From Litoribacter ruber (GTDB taxonomy: Bacteria; Bacteroidota; Bacteroidia; Cytophagales; Cyclobacteriaceae), in the NCBI RefSeq assembly GCF_018500185.1, contig NZ_JAHBGI010000009.1, forward strand, positions 112,463-176,462: 64,000 nucleotides of DNA, given 5' to 3'. This document shows positions 18,833-27,996 of the stretch, one piece after another. A model generated the notes under the pieces. The model was not told the origin of the DNA, did not search any database, and saw only the letters and a list, made by a program, of their open reading frames with translations. The position numbers and the translations under genes were made by a program. Within the stretch, counting starts at the first letter, position 1; the number at the start of each line of letters is the position of its first letter.

Positions 18833-19645
18833 ATGCGGCTTAAAGACATATACATATATCCGGTCAAATCCTTGGGCGGCATCCGGCTTCATAAAGCCAC
18901 CGTGGATATCAAAGGTTTTGAAAACGACAGAAGGTGGATGGTGGTGGACGACAATGGGCAGTTCATCACCCAAAGGAGGTTCCCCCACATGGCTTTGCTG
19001 CAGCCGGAATTTACCCAAAGCGGGCTTCGGATCTACCACAAAAAGGCCTTGAACAAATATGTGGAGGTACCTTTTTCGCCGGTCACCGGCAAAAAGATCC
19101 AAGTCACCGTTTGGGATGATTCCCTGACGGCCGAGATTGTATGCCCAGAGGTCGACAAATGGTTGAGCGAAATACTGGACATCAATTGCCATTTGGTTAA
19201 AATGGACGAAAAGGCTGACAGGCCTATCAGCGAGAAATACGCCATCAACGATGAGACCGTCAGTTTTGCTGACAGTATGCCATATATGGTCATCGGTCAA
19301 AGTTCCTTGGATGATCTCAACGGCCGATTGGAAGAAAAAGTGGAGATGGACCGTTTTAGGCCTAATCTGGTATTCGAAGGCGGTGCTGCCTTTGAAGAGG
19401 ATACCTGGCAGGTGGTGCAGATAGGAGAGTGCATGTTTCAGGTCACCAAACCCTGCGCCCGATGCGTGATGGTGACGATTGACCAACAAACGGCCGAGAA
19501 GGGCAAAGAGCCTTTAAAAACCCTCTCATCCTATCGATTGGAAGGCCAAAAAATACTCTTCGGTCAAAACATGATCGCAGTATCCCTAGGCGAAATCGAA
19601 GTAGGCGACGCCGTAGAAAGATTGGAGCTAGGAATGAGGAGTTAA
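18833..19645 (+). CDS. MOSC domain protein with N-terminal beta-barrel domain
   Basis: 270 residues from ATG 18833 (MRLKDIYIYPVKSLGG); an in-frame ATG at 18809 would add eight residues that do not fit. The N-terminal MOSC_N barrel (YPVKSL) and the C-terminal MOSC domain with KPCARCVMVTID carry the conserved cysteine that in molybdenum-cofactor sulfurases binds the cofactor. Homologues (YcbX, mARC, MOCOS C-terminus) act with Mo-cofactor in reductive detoxification. No molybdopterin gene is nearby. Convergent with hemE. Confidence 0.88.
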   Translation: MRLKDIYIYPVKSLGGIRLHKATVDIKGFENDRRWMVVDDNGQFITQRRFPHMALLQPEFTQSGLRIYHKKALNKYVEVPFSPVTGKKIQVTVWDDSLTAEIVCPEVDKWLSEILDINCHLVKMDEKADRPISEKYAINDETVSFADSMPYMVIGQSSLDDLNGRLEEKVEMDRFRPNLVFEGGAAFEEDTWQVVQIGECMFQVTKPCARCVMVTIDQQTAEKGKEPLKTLSSYRLEGQKILFGQNMIAVSLGEIEVGDAVERLELGMRS

Positions 19646-19735
19646 TAATTAATAATTAGGAATTAGGAATGGAGAATTAGCAAAGATATCCAATTCCTAA
19701 TTCCTAATTCTCCATTCCTAATTCTCAATTCTTCC
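19646..19735. repeat. Inverted AATTAGGAATGGAGAATTAG-type repeat between convergent genes
   Basis: One arm (19653-19680) is AATTAGGAATTAGGAATGG plus GAGAATTAG; the other (19692-19732) carries the complementary ATTCCTAATTCCTAATTC and TCCATTCCTAATTCTC. It can form a long hairpin between the 3' ends of the MOSC gene and hemE and may end transcription from both sides. The same words recur at 22.8, 25.6, 27.36 and 32.5 kb. Confidence 0.75.
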
Positions 19736-19740
19736 TACAC

Positions 19741-20772
19741 CTACCTTATACTATAAGCCTTCACCGTCTCAATAAACACCTTCACCTTCTCCGGATCAAT
19801 GTCAGGATACACCCCGTGACCCAAATTGGCAATGTGCCTGCTGGTTCCAAATTGATCAAGCATTTGCTTGGTAGCGGCCTCCACTTCCTTGGCGGTGCCG
19901 TAAAGGGCTGCCGGGTCAAGGTTGCCTTGCAGGGTTTTATTATCCCCGATCATTCTTCTTGATTCGGCAATGCCCATGTTCCAGTCCAGTCCGATAGTCT
20001 CACAGTTTAGCTTGGCCATTTGTTCTCTGGCAAAGAATGCTCCTTTGGCAAACACCGTCTTAGGCACCTCATTGATGGCATCACAGATCTGCTGAATGTA
20101 CCTGAGGGAGAATTCCTCATAATGGTAAGGAGGCAGGATCCCCGCCCAGCTGTCAAAAATCTGGATCAAGTCGGCCCCAGCCTCGATTTGTGCTCTGAGG
20201 TAATTGATGGTGGAATCGGTGATCATCTGCAGCAGCTGATGGCTGAATTCAGGCTGGGTGTACAGCATGGCTCTGGCTTTCGAGAAAGTCTTCGATCCGC
20301 TGCCTTCCACCATATAGGCAAAAATAGTCCAGGGTGCACCAGCAAAACCGATCAAAGGCACCCGGCCATTCAATTCCTTTTTAGTAATCTTGATGGCATC
20401 GATCACATATTTGAGATCGTTGTGCCCATCTGCAATTCTCAACTTTTTCAGATCCGATGGGGAAGATACGGTGTCAGGAAACCATGGGCCTCTCTTTTCC
20501 ACCATCTCATAGGGCAATCCCATTGCTTCGGGGATGACCAGGATGTCGGAAAAAATAATGGCGGCATCCACACCCAGCAGATCTACCGGCTGTATGGTCA
20601 CCTCTGCGGCTAGTTCAGGGGTCTGGGCCAATTCAATGAATCCACTCACACTGTTTCTTACTGCCCTGTATTCTGGCAAAATCCTTCCGGCCTGTCTCAT
20701 CAACCACACGGGAGTCCTTTCGGTCTTTTCCCCGCGTGCCGCTCTAAGTAATAAGTCGTTTTGTAATTGCAT
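19741..20772 (-). CDS. hemE: Uroporphyrinogen decarboxylase
   Basis: 343 residues, family length. It decarboxylates the four acetates of uroporphyrinogen III to give coproporphyrinogen III. Signatures: [17 protein letters not shown] (20-36) with the substrate-binding Arg residues, [18 protein letters not shown] near 142-159 and a C-terminal [15 protein letters not shown]. The upstream gap to the collagen-like lipoprotein gene has a terminator for the latter, so hemE has its own promoter in the 189-bp gap or beyond. Confidence 0.97.
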   Translation of the reverse strand: MQLQNDLLLRAARGEKTERTPVWLMRQAGRILPEYRAVRNSVSGFIELAQTPELAAEVTIQPVDLLGVDAAIIFSDILVIPEAMGLPYEMVEKRGPWFPDTVSSPSDLKKLRIADGHNDLKYVIDAIKITKKELNGRVPLIGFAGAPWTIFAYMVEGSGSKTFSKARAMLYTQPEFSHQLLQMITDSTINYLRAQIEAGADLIQIFDSWAGILPPYHYEEFSLRYIQQICDAINEVPKTVFAKGAFFAREQMAKLNCETIGLDWNMGIAESRRMIGDNKTLQGNLDPAALYGTAKEVEAATKQMLDQFGTSRHIANLGHGVYPDIDPEKVKVFIETVKAYSIR

Positions 20773-20899
20773 GGGGCAAAGATAATTCAGGATTTTGGAT
20801 TAGCCATTCCAAACCAGAAAAAAGCCGGTGCAGGTTTTTACATAGTTAGGTATAATTTAAAATTGCGGGAAGATATTTACCACAAATTCATTGAAGGGT

Positions 20900-20936
20900 A
20901 AAAAAAAACCACGCTCTCTGGAAGAAAGGTGGTTTT
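20900..20936 (-). terminator. Rho-independent terminator of the collagen-like lipoprotein gene
   Basis: On the minus strand AAAACCAC and GTGGTTTT form an 8-bp stem with a 16-nt loop, followed by several T. Confidence 0.75.
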
Positions 20937-20961
20937 GTGTTTTTAATAGCGAACGCAAATT

Positions 20962-21498
20962 TTATTTTTCCAATCGGATTCTTGGAATATTGCTCACGTC
21001 CAAATTGTAATGATTGACTACTGCGTCAAAGTCGTTGAAATCCACTCTGAAGTTAACTGCCCTTGTCGGCACCACCACCAAGCGGAAAAATTGTTCGTTT
21101 TTCCATTCTGGCCCCAGAATGTTGAGATCGAAATTGCCCTGCATAAATATCCTAAAGTCGGTATTCGTAAAATCATATTGATAGGCAAATTGCCCCTGGT
21201 CAAGATAAATTGTCTGAGGGAGCATTCTCCATACATCTCTTCCCTCATCTGTTTCCCAAAGATGATAAATCAAGAGCTTATCGGATTCAAGAAAGGTTAA
21301 TCCAAGTTCATTAAAATCTCCTTGTATTGTAAAATTGGCCTCTGGATCAAAATCCCCCACTACTTCAAACACATCCGCCTCCACTGTAACTCCATCAAGA
21401 CCATCAAGACCATCCAAACCTGGAGGTCCCATAGGGCCCTGGCAGGCCTGAATTAAAATAGCACCCAGTACAGATAAAGACAACAGCAGCTTTTTCAT
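20962..21498 (-). CDS. Lipoprotein with a short collagen-like segment
   Basis: 178 residues. Lipobox ends at Cys19 (ILIQAC). Directly after it come six Gly-x-y triplets, GPMGPPGLDGLDGLDG (21-36), then a domain of about 140 residues rich in aromatic and acidic residues (LLIYHLWETDEGRDVWRMLP). Similar collagen-tailed lipoproteins exist in Bacteroidota, where the Gly-x-y stretch likely forms a stalk or trimer. The function is unknown. It is a single-gene transcript with a terminator. Confidence 0.78.
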   Translation of the reverse strand: MKKLLLSLSVLGAILIQACQGPMGPPGLDGLDGLDGVTVEADVFEVVGDFDPEANFTIQGDFNELGLTFLESDKLLIYHLWETDEGRDVWRMLPQTIYLDQGQFAYQYDFTNTDFRIFMQGNFDLNILGPEWKNEQFFRLVVVPTRAVNFRVDFNDFDAVVNHYNLDVSNIPRIRLEK

Positions 21499-21590
21499 AG
21501 AATATTGTTTTGGTTGAAATATACGTTTTATTTAGACGCAAAGCCAAAGGAAATGGTTGTGAAAATCATTACAATGGTAAATTCTACCAG

Positions 21591-22088
21591 CTATTTCAAG
21601 GGAGCCCAAACCTCCACATGATCGGATTCCACAATCCTGTCAATATATATTCCCTGGGTCTCCAGCCCATTTAGCTCGGCAAATTCCTCAATGCGTTTTT
21701 TGACTTTATTGGGGCCTGGCATCACATATCTGCTGGACCGCATCGTGGCCACAATGGCATTTTGGCTTTCGATAAGCAATTCCTGCGCGTCACCCATTTC
21801 CCCGCTGAACTCTACTCCTATGAAAACTTCCATGGTGTCGAGTTTACCCGCTGGTTCTACTTGGTAAAGGGTATGCAGAGTTTTGCCATCTCCCAACAGT
21901 CCTTCAGCTTTTTGGAAGGTTTGGGGCAAAGCCTCATCTTGCGGGGTGCCGCGGTACTGGTATCCCATCAGGTGAATGTTGTCAGTTTGCACCACCTCCA
22001 GTTCGAGATCATTGAACCCGCCCAGTAAGAAATAGCCAACCAAACCGACAAAAAGTACTGCCGGGATGAGAATTAATGCATTTTTCAT
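21591..22088 (-). CDS. Membrane-anchored protein with a possible GyrI-like ligand-binding domain
   Basis: 165 residues: one N-terminal transmembrane segment (about 4-24), then a soluble domain that ends HVEVWAPLK, the kind of terminal strand found in GyrI-like/effector-binding domains. The fold assignment is tentative. The gene ends 3 bp from the next gene's start region on the same strand, so it is probably cotranscribed with the outer-membrane protein gene upstream (22091-22672). Confidence 0.6.
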   Translation of the reverse strand: MKNALILIPAVLFVGLVGYFLLGGFNDLELEVVQTDNIHLMGYQYRGTPQDEALPQTFQKAEGLLGDGKTLHTLYQVEPAGKLDTMEVFIGVEFSGEMGDAQELLIESQNAIVATMRSSRYVMPGPNKVKKRIEEFAELNGLETQGIYIDRIVESDHVEVWAPLK

Positions 22089-22090
22089 AA

Positions 22091-22672
22091 TTAGAAAATA
22101 TATCGTGCCCCGATTGCCCCCTGTAACCTTAGGTGTCCTGGACGGTCAATCAGTTCGAGAAACAAGCCTGCTTCCACAAACACACTGATTGGCAGATCCT
22201 GAAAATAATATTCAGTACCTACAAATGCCTCAGGGCCAAAATCGATGTTTGTTCTGTTTTCACTGTTGAAGAATGTTGGTGACATAGGTCTGGAATATAG
22301 ATAATCCACTTGTACGGACCTCAACTGTGCACCGACACCTCCATAAGCCCAAAGCATGCCTTCGGTGATGTTAAACTGGTTGGTAATATCTTCATGATAG
22401 GCTGCTCTTGCATTCAAGGAAAAAGCGGAGTAGGTGCTATGACTGGCATAAACGGCATCTCCAGTAGGTCTGTTATTGTTGAATGCCCGGCGGTAGTAAC
22501 CTGCATGGTTGGCTCCCGCGGCTCCAAATATCCCCTCTATGGAAATGCGCTCATCGATAAAAGTTTTATAAGTAATCCCCAACGGCTCCCCCAGTCTGAT
22601 CCCCACTTGATGCTCCTGTGAATACGCCAAAGCCGGCAAGAGTAAAAAAGCCAGCAATAATACTTTCTTCAT
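22091..22672 (-). CDS. Outer-membrane beta-barrel protein
   Basis: 193 residues from the ATG at 22672 (MKKVLLLAFLLLPALAYSQ, a signal peptide); the longer frame to 22702 adds residues that would spoil the signal. The mature part alternates polar and hydrophobic residues (VGIRLGEPLGITYKTF, FGPEAFVGTEYYFQD) and ends GARYIF with a C-terminal Phe, consistent with a small 8-stranded barrel. No function can be assigned. It is 2 bp upstream of the GyrI-like gene. Confidence 0.75.
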   Translation of the reverse strand: MKKVLLLAFLLLPALAYSQEHQVGIRLGEPLGITYKTFIDERISIEGIFGAAGANHAGYYRRAFNNNRPTGDAVYASHSTYSAFSLNARAAYHEDITNQFNITEGMLWAYGGVGAQLRSVQVDYLYSRPMSPTFFNSENRTNIDFGPEAFVGTEYYFQDLPISVFVEAGLFLELIDRPGHLRLQGAIGARYIF

Positions 22673-22737
22673 AAAATGTTTTAGGTAAGGTTTAACAGTC
22701 AACGGTGCGAATTTAGGATTATTTTGCGGAAAAATTC

Positions 22738-22890
22738 TTAGTACAAAGTACCATGTACCAAGTACAAAGTACTTCTAGGACCATTGTATAATTCAGCCCT
22801 CGTGCCCACTTGAAGTTTGAATGTAGAATTAGGAATTAAGAAATCCGTGCTCCCCCATTCCTCATTCCTAATTTTCAATTCTTTGCGCGA
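22738..22890. repeat. Degenerate repeats between the barrel gene and the ABC exporter
   Basis: 22738-22775 holds AGTACAAAGTACCATGTACC and CAAGTACAAAGTACTT, members of the GTAC-rich repeat family. 22822-22885 holds AATTAGGAATTAAGAAATCC followed by CCATTCCTCATTCCTAATTT, a partly self-complementary AATTAGG-type element. No gene is seen. Confidence 0.65.
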
Positions 22891-22952
22891 CTTCTTTTGA
22901 ACTTCCTGTGACCCTGTCTGTCGCAAGGCAAGTTCGTGACTCATTTCCCCTA

Positions 22953-24725
22953 CTAGCTAACCATAGACTTCAACTGCATTTGGTGCAGCTGCGCATACAG
23001 CCCACCTTCTGCCAAAAGCTTCTCATGGTTGCCGATTTCCTTGATCTCGCCTTTGTGCATCACGATGATCTTGTCAGCTTTGATGATAGTAGACAGGCGG
23101 TGCGCAATCACGATGGAGGTCCGGCCTTTCATCATCTTTTCGATGGCTCCCTGAATCAGCTCCTCGGTTTCGGTGTCCACTGAGGAGGTGGCCTCATCCA
23201 ATATGATGATCTCCGGATTGTACACCATGGCCCTTACAAAGGATATCATCTGCCTTTGCCCCACCGAAAGCGTGGCGCCCCTTTCCATCACGTTGTAGTC
23301 CAGCCCGCCAGGAAGCCTTTCGATAAACTTTCTCGCTCCCACTAGTTCGGCGGCCTCCATGACCTGCTCTCGCGTTATTTTTGGATTTCCTAGGGTGATG
23401 TTGTTCAAAATGGTGTCAGAGAAAAGGAATACATCCTGCAATACTACCCCGATATGCTTTCTAAGGGTGTTGAGCTCGAAATCTCGGATATCAGTGCCGT
23501 CAACCAGGATGCTGCCTTTGTTGATTTCATAAAAACGGCTGATCAGGTTGATAATACTGGATTTTCCCGCTCCAGTGGCTCCCACTAGGGCGATGGTCTC
23601 CCCATGCTTCACATCAAAGTTGATGTCCTTGAGCACATATTCCTCATCATTGTAGGCAAACCAGACGTTTTTCAGCTGTATGTCCCCCTTGATCTTTTCA
23701 GGTGCATAAGTGCCATTATTGGGGATGTGTTCTTCACTGTCAAGCAGCTTGAAAATCCTCGAGGAACTCACCACTCCCAGCTGCAGGGTATTGTATCGGT
23801 CAGCAATCATTCGGATGGGACGGAAGAAAAGCTGCAGGTACATGATAAAGGAAATCAGTACACCTACTTTGAGCTCCATGTCAAACACCCCCGTGGCCCC
23901 GTACCATACCACTAAGCCTATCCCAATAGCCTGAATGATCTCCGCAACAGGGAAATAGATGGAATAGTACAATACAGACTTGAGGTGTGCCCTTCTGTGC
24001 TCTTTGTTGATCGTTTCAAATTTCTTGTACTCCCTTTCTTCCCTGTTAAAGATCTGCACAATATTCATCCCCGTGATATGCTCCTGAAGGAAAGAGTTGA
24101 GATTGGATACCGCATTTCGGACATCATTAAAGGCCACCTTGATCTTTTCCTTAAACACATACGTGGAAATGATCAACAAGGGCAGGGTACACAAACTGAC
24201 CAAGGTAAGCTTCCAGTCAATGTAGAACATCACCCCTAGGATGGTGATCAGCTGCAAAAGATCACCTATTATGGCTGCCAACCCTTCGCTAAATACATCC
24301 GCCAGGGTTTCAATGTCTGAAATGTTTCGGGTCACCAGCCTGCCGATAGGGGTGTTGTCAAAAAACTTGAGCTTCATTTTCAGCAGGTGCCGATAAAGCT
24401 TTATCCTGATGTCCCGGATGATGACCTGGCCGATCCAGCCCGAAAGGTAGGTGTGGGCAAACTGCACGATGGACTGCAAAATCATTAGGCCCACAAGCAG
24501 GTAGATGATTCGGACCAGCCCATCCCGGTCACCCATAGCCACATAGTCATCGATTGCTATCTGAATAAATAGGGGCCTGGTAGGAGCCAAGATCGCCAAG
24601 GCTAATGTAAGAAATATAAGGAAGAAGAACCGGCCTTTGTAGGGCTGCACAAACTGGTACAGTTTCTTGAGGACCTTGGTGTCAATGATCTCCCCACTTT
24701 TTACATTTTCCTTTTCTAAACTCAA
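22953..24725 (-). CDS. ABCB-type exporter (MsbA/multidrug half-transporter)
   Basis: 590 residues with an N-terminal six-helix exporter domain (about 30-320) and a C-terminal ATPase: Walker A VGATGAGKSS near 375, signature LSVGQRQMISFVRAM, Walker B IIILDEATSSVD and IVIAHRLSTI. Such half-transporters act as homodimers or heterodimers exporting lipids, drugs or peptides; the cargo is unknown. The first codon of the frame is TTG (24723-24725); a TAA lies two codons upstream and no ATG occurs near, so a TTG start is likely. Confidence 0.93.
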   Translation of the reverse strand: MSLEKENVKSGEIIDTKVLKKLYQFVQPYKGRFFFLIFLTLALAILAPTRPLFIQIAIDDYVAMGDRDGLVRIIYLLVGLMILQSIVQFAHTYLSGWIGQVIIRDIRIKLYRHLLKMKLKFFDNTPIGRLVTRNISDIETLADVFSEGLAAIIGDLLQLITILGVMFYIDWKLTLVSLCTLPLLIISTYVFKEKIKVAFNDVRNAVSNLNSFLQEHITGMNIVQIFNREEREYKKFETINKEHRRAHLKSVLYYSIYFPVAEIIQAIGIGLVVWYGATGVFDMELKVGVLISFIMYLQLFFRPIRMIADRYNTLQLGVVSSSRIFKLLDSEEHIPNNGTYAPEKIKGDIQLKNVWFAYNDEEYVLKDINFDVKHGETIALVGATGAGKSSIINLISRFYEINKGSILVDGTDIRDFELNTLRKHIGVVLQDVFLFSDTILNNITLGNPKITREQVMEAAELVGARKFIERLPGGLDYNVMERGATLSVGQRQMISFVRAMVYNPEIIILDEATSSVDTETEELIQGAIEKMMKGRTSIVIAHRLSTIIKADKIIVMHKGEIKEIGNHEKLLAEGGLYAQLHQMQLKSMVS

Positions 24726-24795
24726 TGGTTAATTAGTTTTATATGATTTTTTTGACCCGTTTTTCGTCTTCCGTCTTCGGTCTTCGGTCTCTTTT

Positions 24796-25551
24796 TTAAA
24801 TAAATATGTCCTCAGGATATGTGATTCGACTTAAAAACAAGCCATGGGCAGGGGCGGAAGACCCAGCTATCCGTCGGTCCTGGCTGAGCAATACTTGTCT
24901 GAAGCCCTCCATGTCCATTTTGCCGGTGCCCACTTTTACCAAAGTGCCCACTATGGCCCTTACCATTCCCCTAAGAAAGCGATTTGCCGTAATATGAAAA
25001 ATCAAACTTTCAGAATTTTGTTCCCAGCGGGCAGTTTTAATTTCACAGCGGAAATTATTGACGCTGGTTTTCACCTTGCTGAAGCATTCAAAATCGGTGT
25101 GGCTCAGGAGCAGCTCAGCAGCCCGGTTCATTTTATCCACATCGAGTTTGTAAAAACAATACCAGGCCTGCTCCTCAGAAAAAGGATTCTTGCGCAAGGT
25201 AACATGGTATTCATAGCTTCTCCACAAGGCATCGAATCGGGTATGTGCCTCATTTTTGACAGGCAAAAGCCTGTAGCAAGCGATATCAGAAGGCAGCAGG
25301 GCATTGACTCTTTTTAGAAAGTTTTGGGGTTCCAGTTTTTCATGATGGTCAAAATGAACAAACTGTTGCATTGCGTGTACGCCCGTGTCGGTGCGGCCGC
25401 TCCCCATGGTTTCCACATCCCTTCTCAGCAGCGTGGAAAGGGCCTTGTTGAGTTCGGCCTGCACGGTATGGGCATTTTCCTGCACCTGCCAGCCATGGTA
25501 GGCAGTACCCTTGTAGGCCAGCTCCAGAAAGTATCGATGTTGCTCGTTCAT
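24796..25551 (-). CDS. truA: tRNA pseudouridine(38-40) synthase
   Basis: 251 residues. The catalytic Asp is in GSGRTDTGVHAMQQFVHFD near 51-69, and RSYEYHV and FLRGMVRAIVGTLVKVG are conserved family signatures. TruA isomerises U38-U40 in the anticodon stem of many tRNAs. It lies 70 bp upstream of the ABC exporter gene on the same strand, with a CCGTCTTCCGTC-type repeat in the gap. Confidence 0.97.
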   Translation of the reverse strand: MNEQHRYFLELAYKGTAYHGWQVQENAHTVQAELNKALSTLLRRDVETMGSGRTDTGVHAMQQFVHFDHHEKLEPQNFLKRVNALLPSDIACYRLLPVKNEAHTRFDALWRSYEYHVTLRKNPFSEEQAWYCFYKLDVDKMNRAAELLLSHTDFECFSKVKTSVNNFRCEIKTARWEQNSESLIFHITANRFLRGMVRAIVGTLVKVGTGKMDMEGFRQVLLSQDRRIAGSSAPAHGLFLSRITYPEDIFI

Positions 25552-26175
25552 GAGGGGGCAAAGATAGGAATTCGTGGGGGAAAAATTGGGAATGGAGAAT
25601 TAGGAATGAAAAAATGGCTTCGCGGAAGGCAAAGGGATGCAGACCTGCCTGCGCAGGCATGCAAACCCACCAAGTGCTATGACGTTTTGATTTCTCGCGG
25701 CGGCGCTGCGAAAATCGCAGCGCCTGCCTGCCAGGCAAAGGCAGGGTCGCCACGTACAATGGGTTGTATTACACTTATTTCTTCTTTGCGAAACTTAACC
25801 TCTTTGCGGTTTCCATTTTTTTCTCTGTGGCTCTGCGGTTATTTTAACCCGTCATTAGTACCGACCGAAGGGAGTGGAGAGGTCTAGCACGATTGCTGAA
25901 CGTAAACAAAGCGGCCACGAAGAAGGGCACTAGTGGCTCATTAATCCATTCATCAGTCCTGAAGGGAATAAAGCGCAGCTATTCCCTTCAGGACCTTAAA
26001 CCCTTCAACAAATAGGCAGTTGGTGAAGGAGAAAAAACACAGGTTTCACGGATTACTTAGAGGGAAGTTTGGGGGAAATAAAGCGCCGCGCTCTTTGCGG
26101 CACACTTTGCGCCCTCCCGATTCGCTTCGCTGCTCGGGACAGGTTTGCGAGAAACCACACATACCCGAATTCCAA
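25552..26175. repeat. Gene-free 620-bp region built of several interspersed repeat families
   Basis: No convincing gene. From left to right: an AATTGGGAATGGAGAATTAG copy (25585-25608), a 30-bp GC-rich element at 25689-25718 repeated inverted at 38467-38496, phrases of the TCTGTGGCTCTGCGGTTATT type (25770-25846), a GGAGTGGAGAGGTCT element (25868-25884), a perfect 15-bp hairpin (25956-25994) and a TCCCGATTCGCTTCGCTGCT / CGGGACAGGTTTGCGAGAAA element (26116-26155). Confidence 0.7.
25956..25994. repeat. Perfect 15-bp inverted repeat
   Basis: GTCCTGAAGGGAATA (25956-25970) is exactly complementary to TATTCCCTTCAGGAC (25980-25994), with a 9-nt loop. There is no T-run on either side, so it is not a standard terminator. 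Confidence 0.85.
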
Positions 26176-26862
26176 TTAAATCACCTGAAGGACCTTCATG
26201 CCGGAATTCCCCACCATTTCAAGGTGAAACCTATCTGAATAGCCCAGGAATTTGGCTACTATGATGATATCCTTCACGTCTTTTGAGAACTTCAGTCGCT
26301 GGGTACTGACCGGTTCCAGTTGCTTGCCATTTGCGCTCAATTGCAGGCTGGCAATTTCAAAGTTTTCGATTTCCGGTATGTAGCCCAAGAAATACAGGTG
26401 AAGGTCAAAGCCAATCAACCCCGAGGATTCCAAAGACCAATCTTGAATGGCGGACCAATCAAACTTAAGTACGTTTCCTCGCCTGTTTACCCATTCCCGA
26501 CCAAAAGACAGTCCAAATCTGTCAAATGGATTTTTATTTACCAGATCCATTCCCACCAAAGCTTTCCAGGCATACTCCCCATGTAGTTTGTAATGCTGGT
26601 CCAACTTAGCCAACATGGGTTGGTAATTCTTGGTACTGAAAAGGATGCCGGAATTATTCTTGACCACCGTGTTCAGCAAGCCAGCCATTTTGTTTTTTAC
26701 AGCAGGCGCTTTCGTCCAGGCTTGCATTACATCATTTAGCACCGCCTCTTTATGTGTTCCTCTAGCAGCGCGCACATGCTCTCCATAGGTATCACTATTT
26801 ACGTATGTTTTGTTATCAATAGTGCCAGAAATAGCCCCTAGTTTGTGTTTGATTTTTGCCAT
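26176..26862 (-). CDS. Hypothetical protein, DUF6266-like layout
   Basis: 228 residues without signal peptide or membrane helix. The N-terminus (MAKIKHKLGAISGTIDNKTY) and the following basic region resemble DUF6266 proteins of Bacteroidota, but the match is by eye and weak. The C-terminal half is beta-rich (LIGFDLHLYFLGYIPEIENFE). Function unknown. It stands alone between two repeat-rich gaps. Confidence 0.6.
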   Translation of the reverse strand: MAKIKHKLGAISGTIDNKTYVNSDTYGEHVRAARGTHKEAVLNDVMQAWTKAPAVKNKMAGLLNTVVKNNSGILFSTKNYQPMLAKLDQHYKLHGEYAWKALVGMDLVNKNPFDRFGLSFGREWVNRRGNVLKFDWSAIQDWSLESSGLIGFDLHLYFLGYIPEIENFEIASLQLSANGKQLEPVSTQRLKFSKDVKDIIIVAKFLGYSDRFHLEMVGNSGMKVLQVI

Positions 26863-27442
26863 GTCTTACTACAATATAAAAAGTGTTTTGTTTGGTTAAA
26901 TTGGTAAAAATCACCCATTTATGCAATGGGTTACAGGGAAATGTTTATCAGAGTGTAAAAAAATGGCTAACGAGGTGAAGAAGGTTATAGGGACCTTACA
27001 GGGAATTTATAGGGACATTATAGAGACCTTATAGGGATATTGAGTTAGAGCTGAGCTAGGTTTCTTCCCAGTTCCCGTTAGCCCAAATATGGAGCTTGTC
27101 CATACCTAATCCATACCTCATCCGTACCATGCTTACCGCTATGATGGAGAGGGAAAAGGAGTGACCCGCCTGCAGTCTGATCCTATTGCGCCCTTTGCTC
27201 CCTCCCGATTCGCTTCTGCTCGGGACAGGTTTGCGAGAAACTTCTCCTCTTACATTGAGATTGCTTCAGGGAATGAACCCCTCTGTGGGATTGTGAGGCT
27301 CCAGAACTGATTTTACTTAGCCTCCGATTCTCAGTGGTTATTTTGTTATTTTCCTTATTCCCCATTCCTAATTTCCAATTCCCCATTGCCTTAACTTGCG
27401 ATTATAAGCAGAAGGCTGTTATTTTGTCAAAACTTAAAAAAA
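26863..27442. repeat. Gene-free region with short tandem repeats
   Basis: 26984-27041 is a degenerate tandem of TTATAGGGACC / TTACAGGGAA units of 11-16 bp, five copies. 27100-27130 has CCATACCTAATCCATACC followed by TCATCCGTACC. 27196-27241 is another TCCCGATTCGCTTCTGCTCG / GGACAGGTTTGCGAGAAAC element, and 27356-27388 has CCATTCCTAATTTCCAATTC. No coding potential beyond short shadows. Confidence 0.65.
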
Positions 27443-27940
27443 ATGATACAACGCGTTCAAACAATCTTTCTTTTTTTACTGGCCCTCTGTATGGTGTTGG
27501 TAGCACTTTTCCCACTTTGGTCCCAGGTCAACCCTAGCCAGACCGAGCAGGTGATGCTCACGGCATGGACACTGACAGTGACCACTATCGGGGTTTCCGA
27601 GATTTCCGAATCCGCCGGAGTGGTGAGCCAGACAACTACCGCATATTTGGGTTTTCTGGCCGTAGTTTCTGGCTTACTTGCCCTTTATAGCCTCAGCCAA
27701 TTCAAAGACAGAAAGCGGCAGATGATGCTCAATATGATCAATTCCCTTATCATGGTGATTATTCTGGGTGCTACCGTTTACCTCTCCATTACTGCAAATG
27801 ACGCCATAGGAGGCAGGGATACCGGAGCCTTTATGCTTGGGTTTTATGCCATTGTCCTGGCCATGCTAATGAATCTGCTCGCCAACCGTTTTATCCGAAA
27901 GGATGAAATGCTGGTAAGGTCGGTTGATCGGATTAGGTAA
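27443..27940 (+). CDS. DUF4293 family membrane protein
   Basis: 165 residues starting MIQRVQTIFLFLLALCMVLV, the conserved opening of the Bacteroidota family DUF4293. Four transmembrane segments are seen (about 7-28, 60-78, 85-106, 117-138 approximately), with a small extracytoplasmic loop between the first two. Function unknown. A strong terminator lies 6 bp after the stop. Confidence 0.88.
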   Translation: MIQRVQTIFLFLLALCMVLVALFPLWSQVNPSQTEQVMLTAWTLTVTTIGVSEISESAGVVSQTTTAYLGFLAVVSGLLALYSLSQFKDRKRQMMLNMINSLIMVIILGATVYLSITANDAIGGRDTGAFMLGFYAIVLAMLMNLLANRFIRKDEMLVRSVDRIR

Positions 27941-27946
27941 GGATTT

Positions 27947-27985
27947 AAACCTGCCAGGTTTTGGAAACCTGGCAGGTTTTTTTTT
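27947..27985 (+). terminator. Rho-independent terminator of the DUF4293 gene
   Basis: AAACCTGCCAGGTTT and AAACCTGGCAGGTTT form a perfect 15-bp stem with a 3-nt loop followed by T. It ends only 11 bp before the next ATG, so the next gene's leader begins inside or after it. A degenerate relative sits behind rimO at 36443. Confidence 0.92.
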
Positions 27986-27996
27986 AACTTTCCCCT

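Noticed and set aside
18776..19489. 237-residue open frame on the minus strand
   Set aside because: Antisense to the MOSC gene; histidine-rich composition matches a shadow of its codons.
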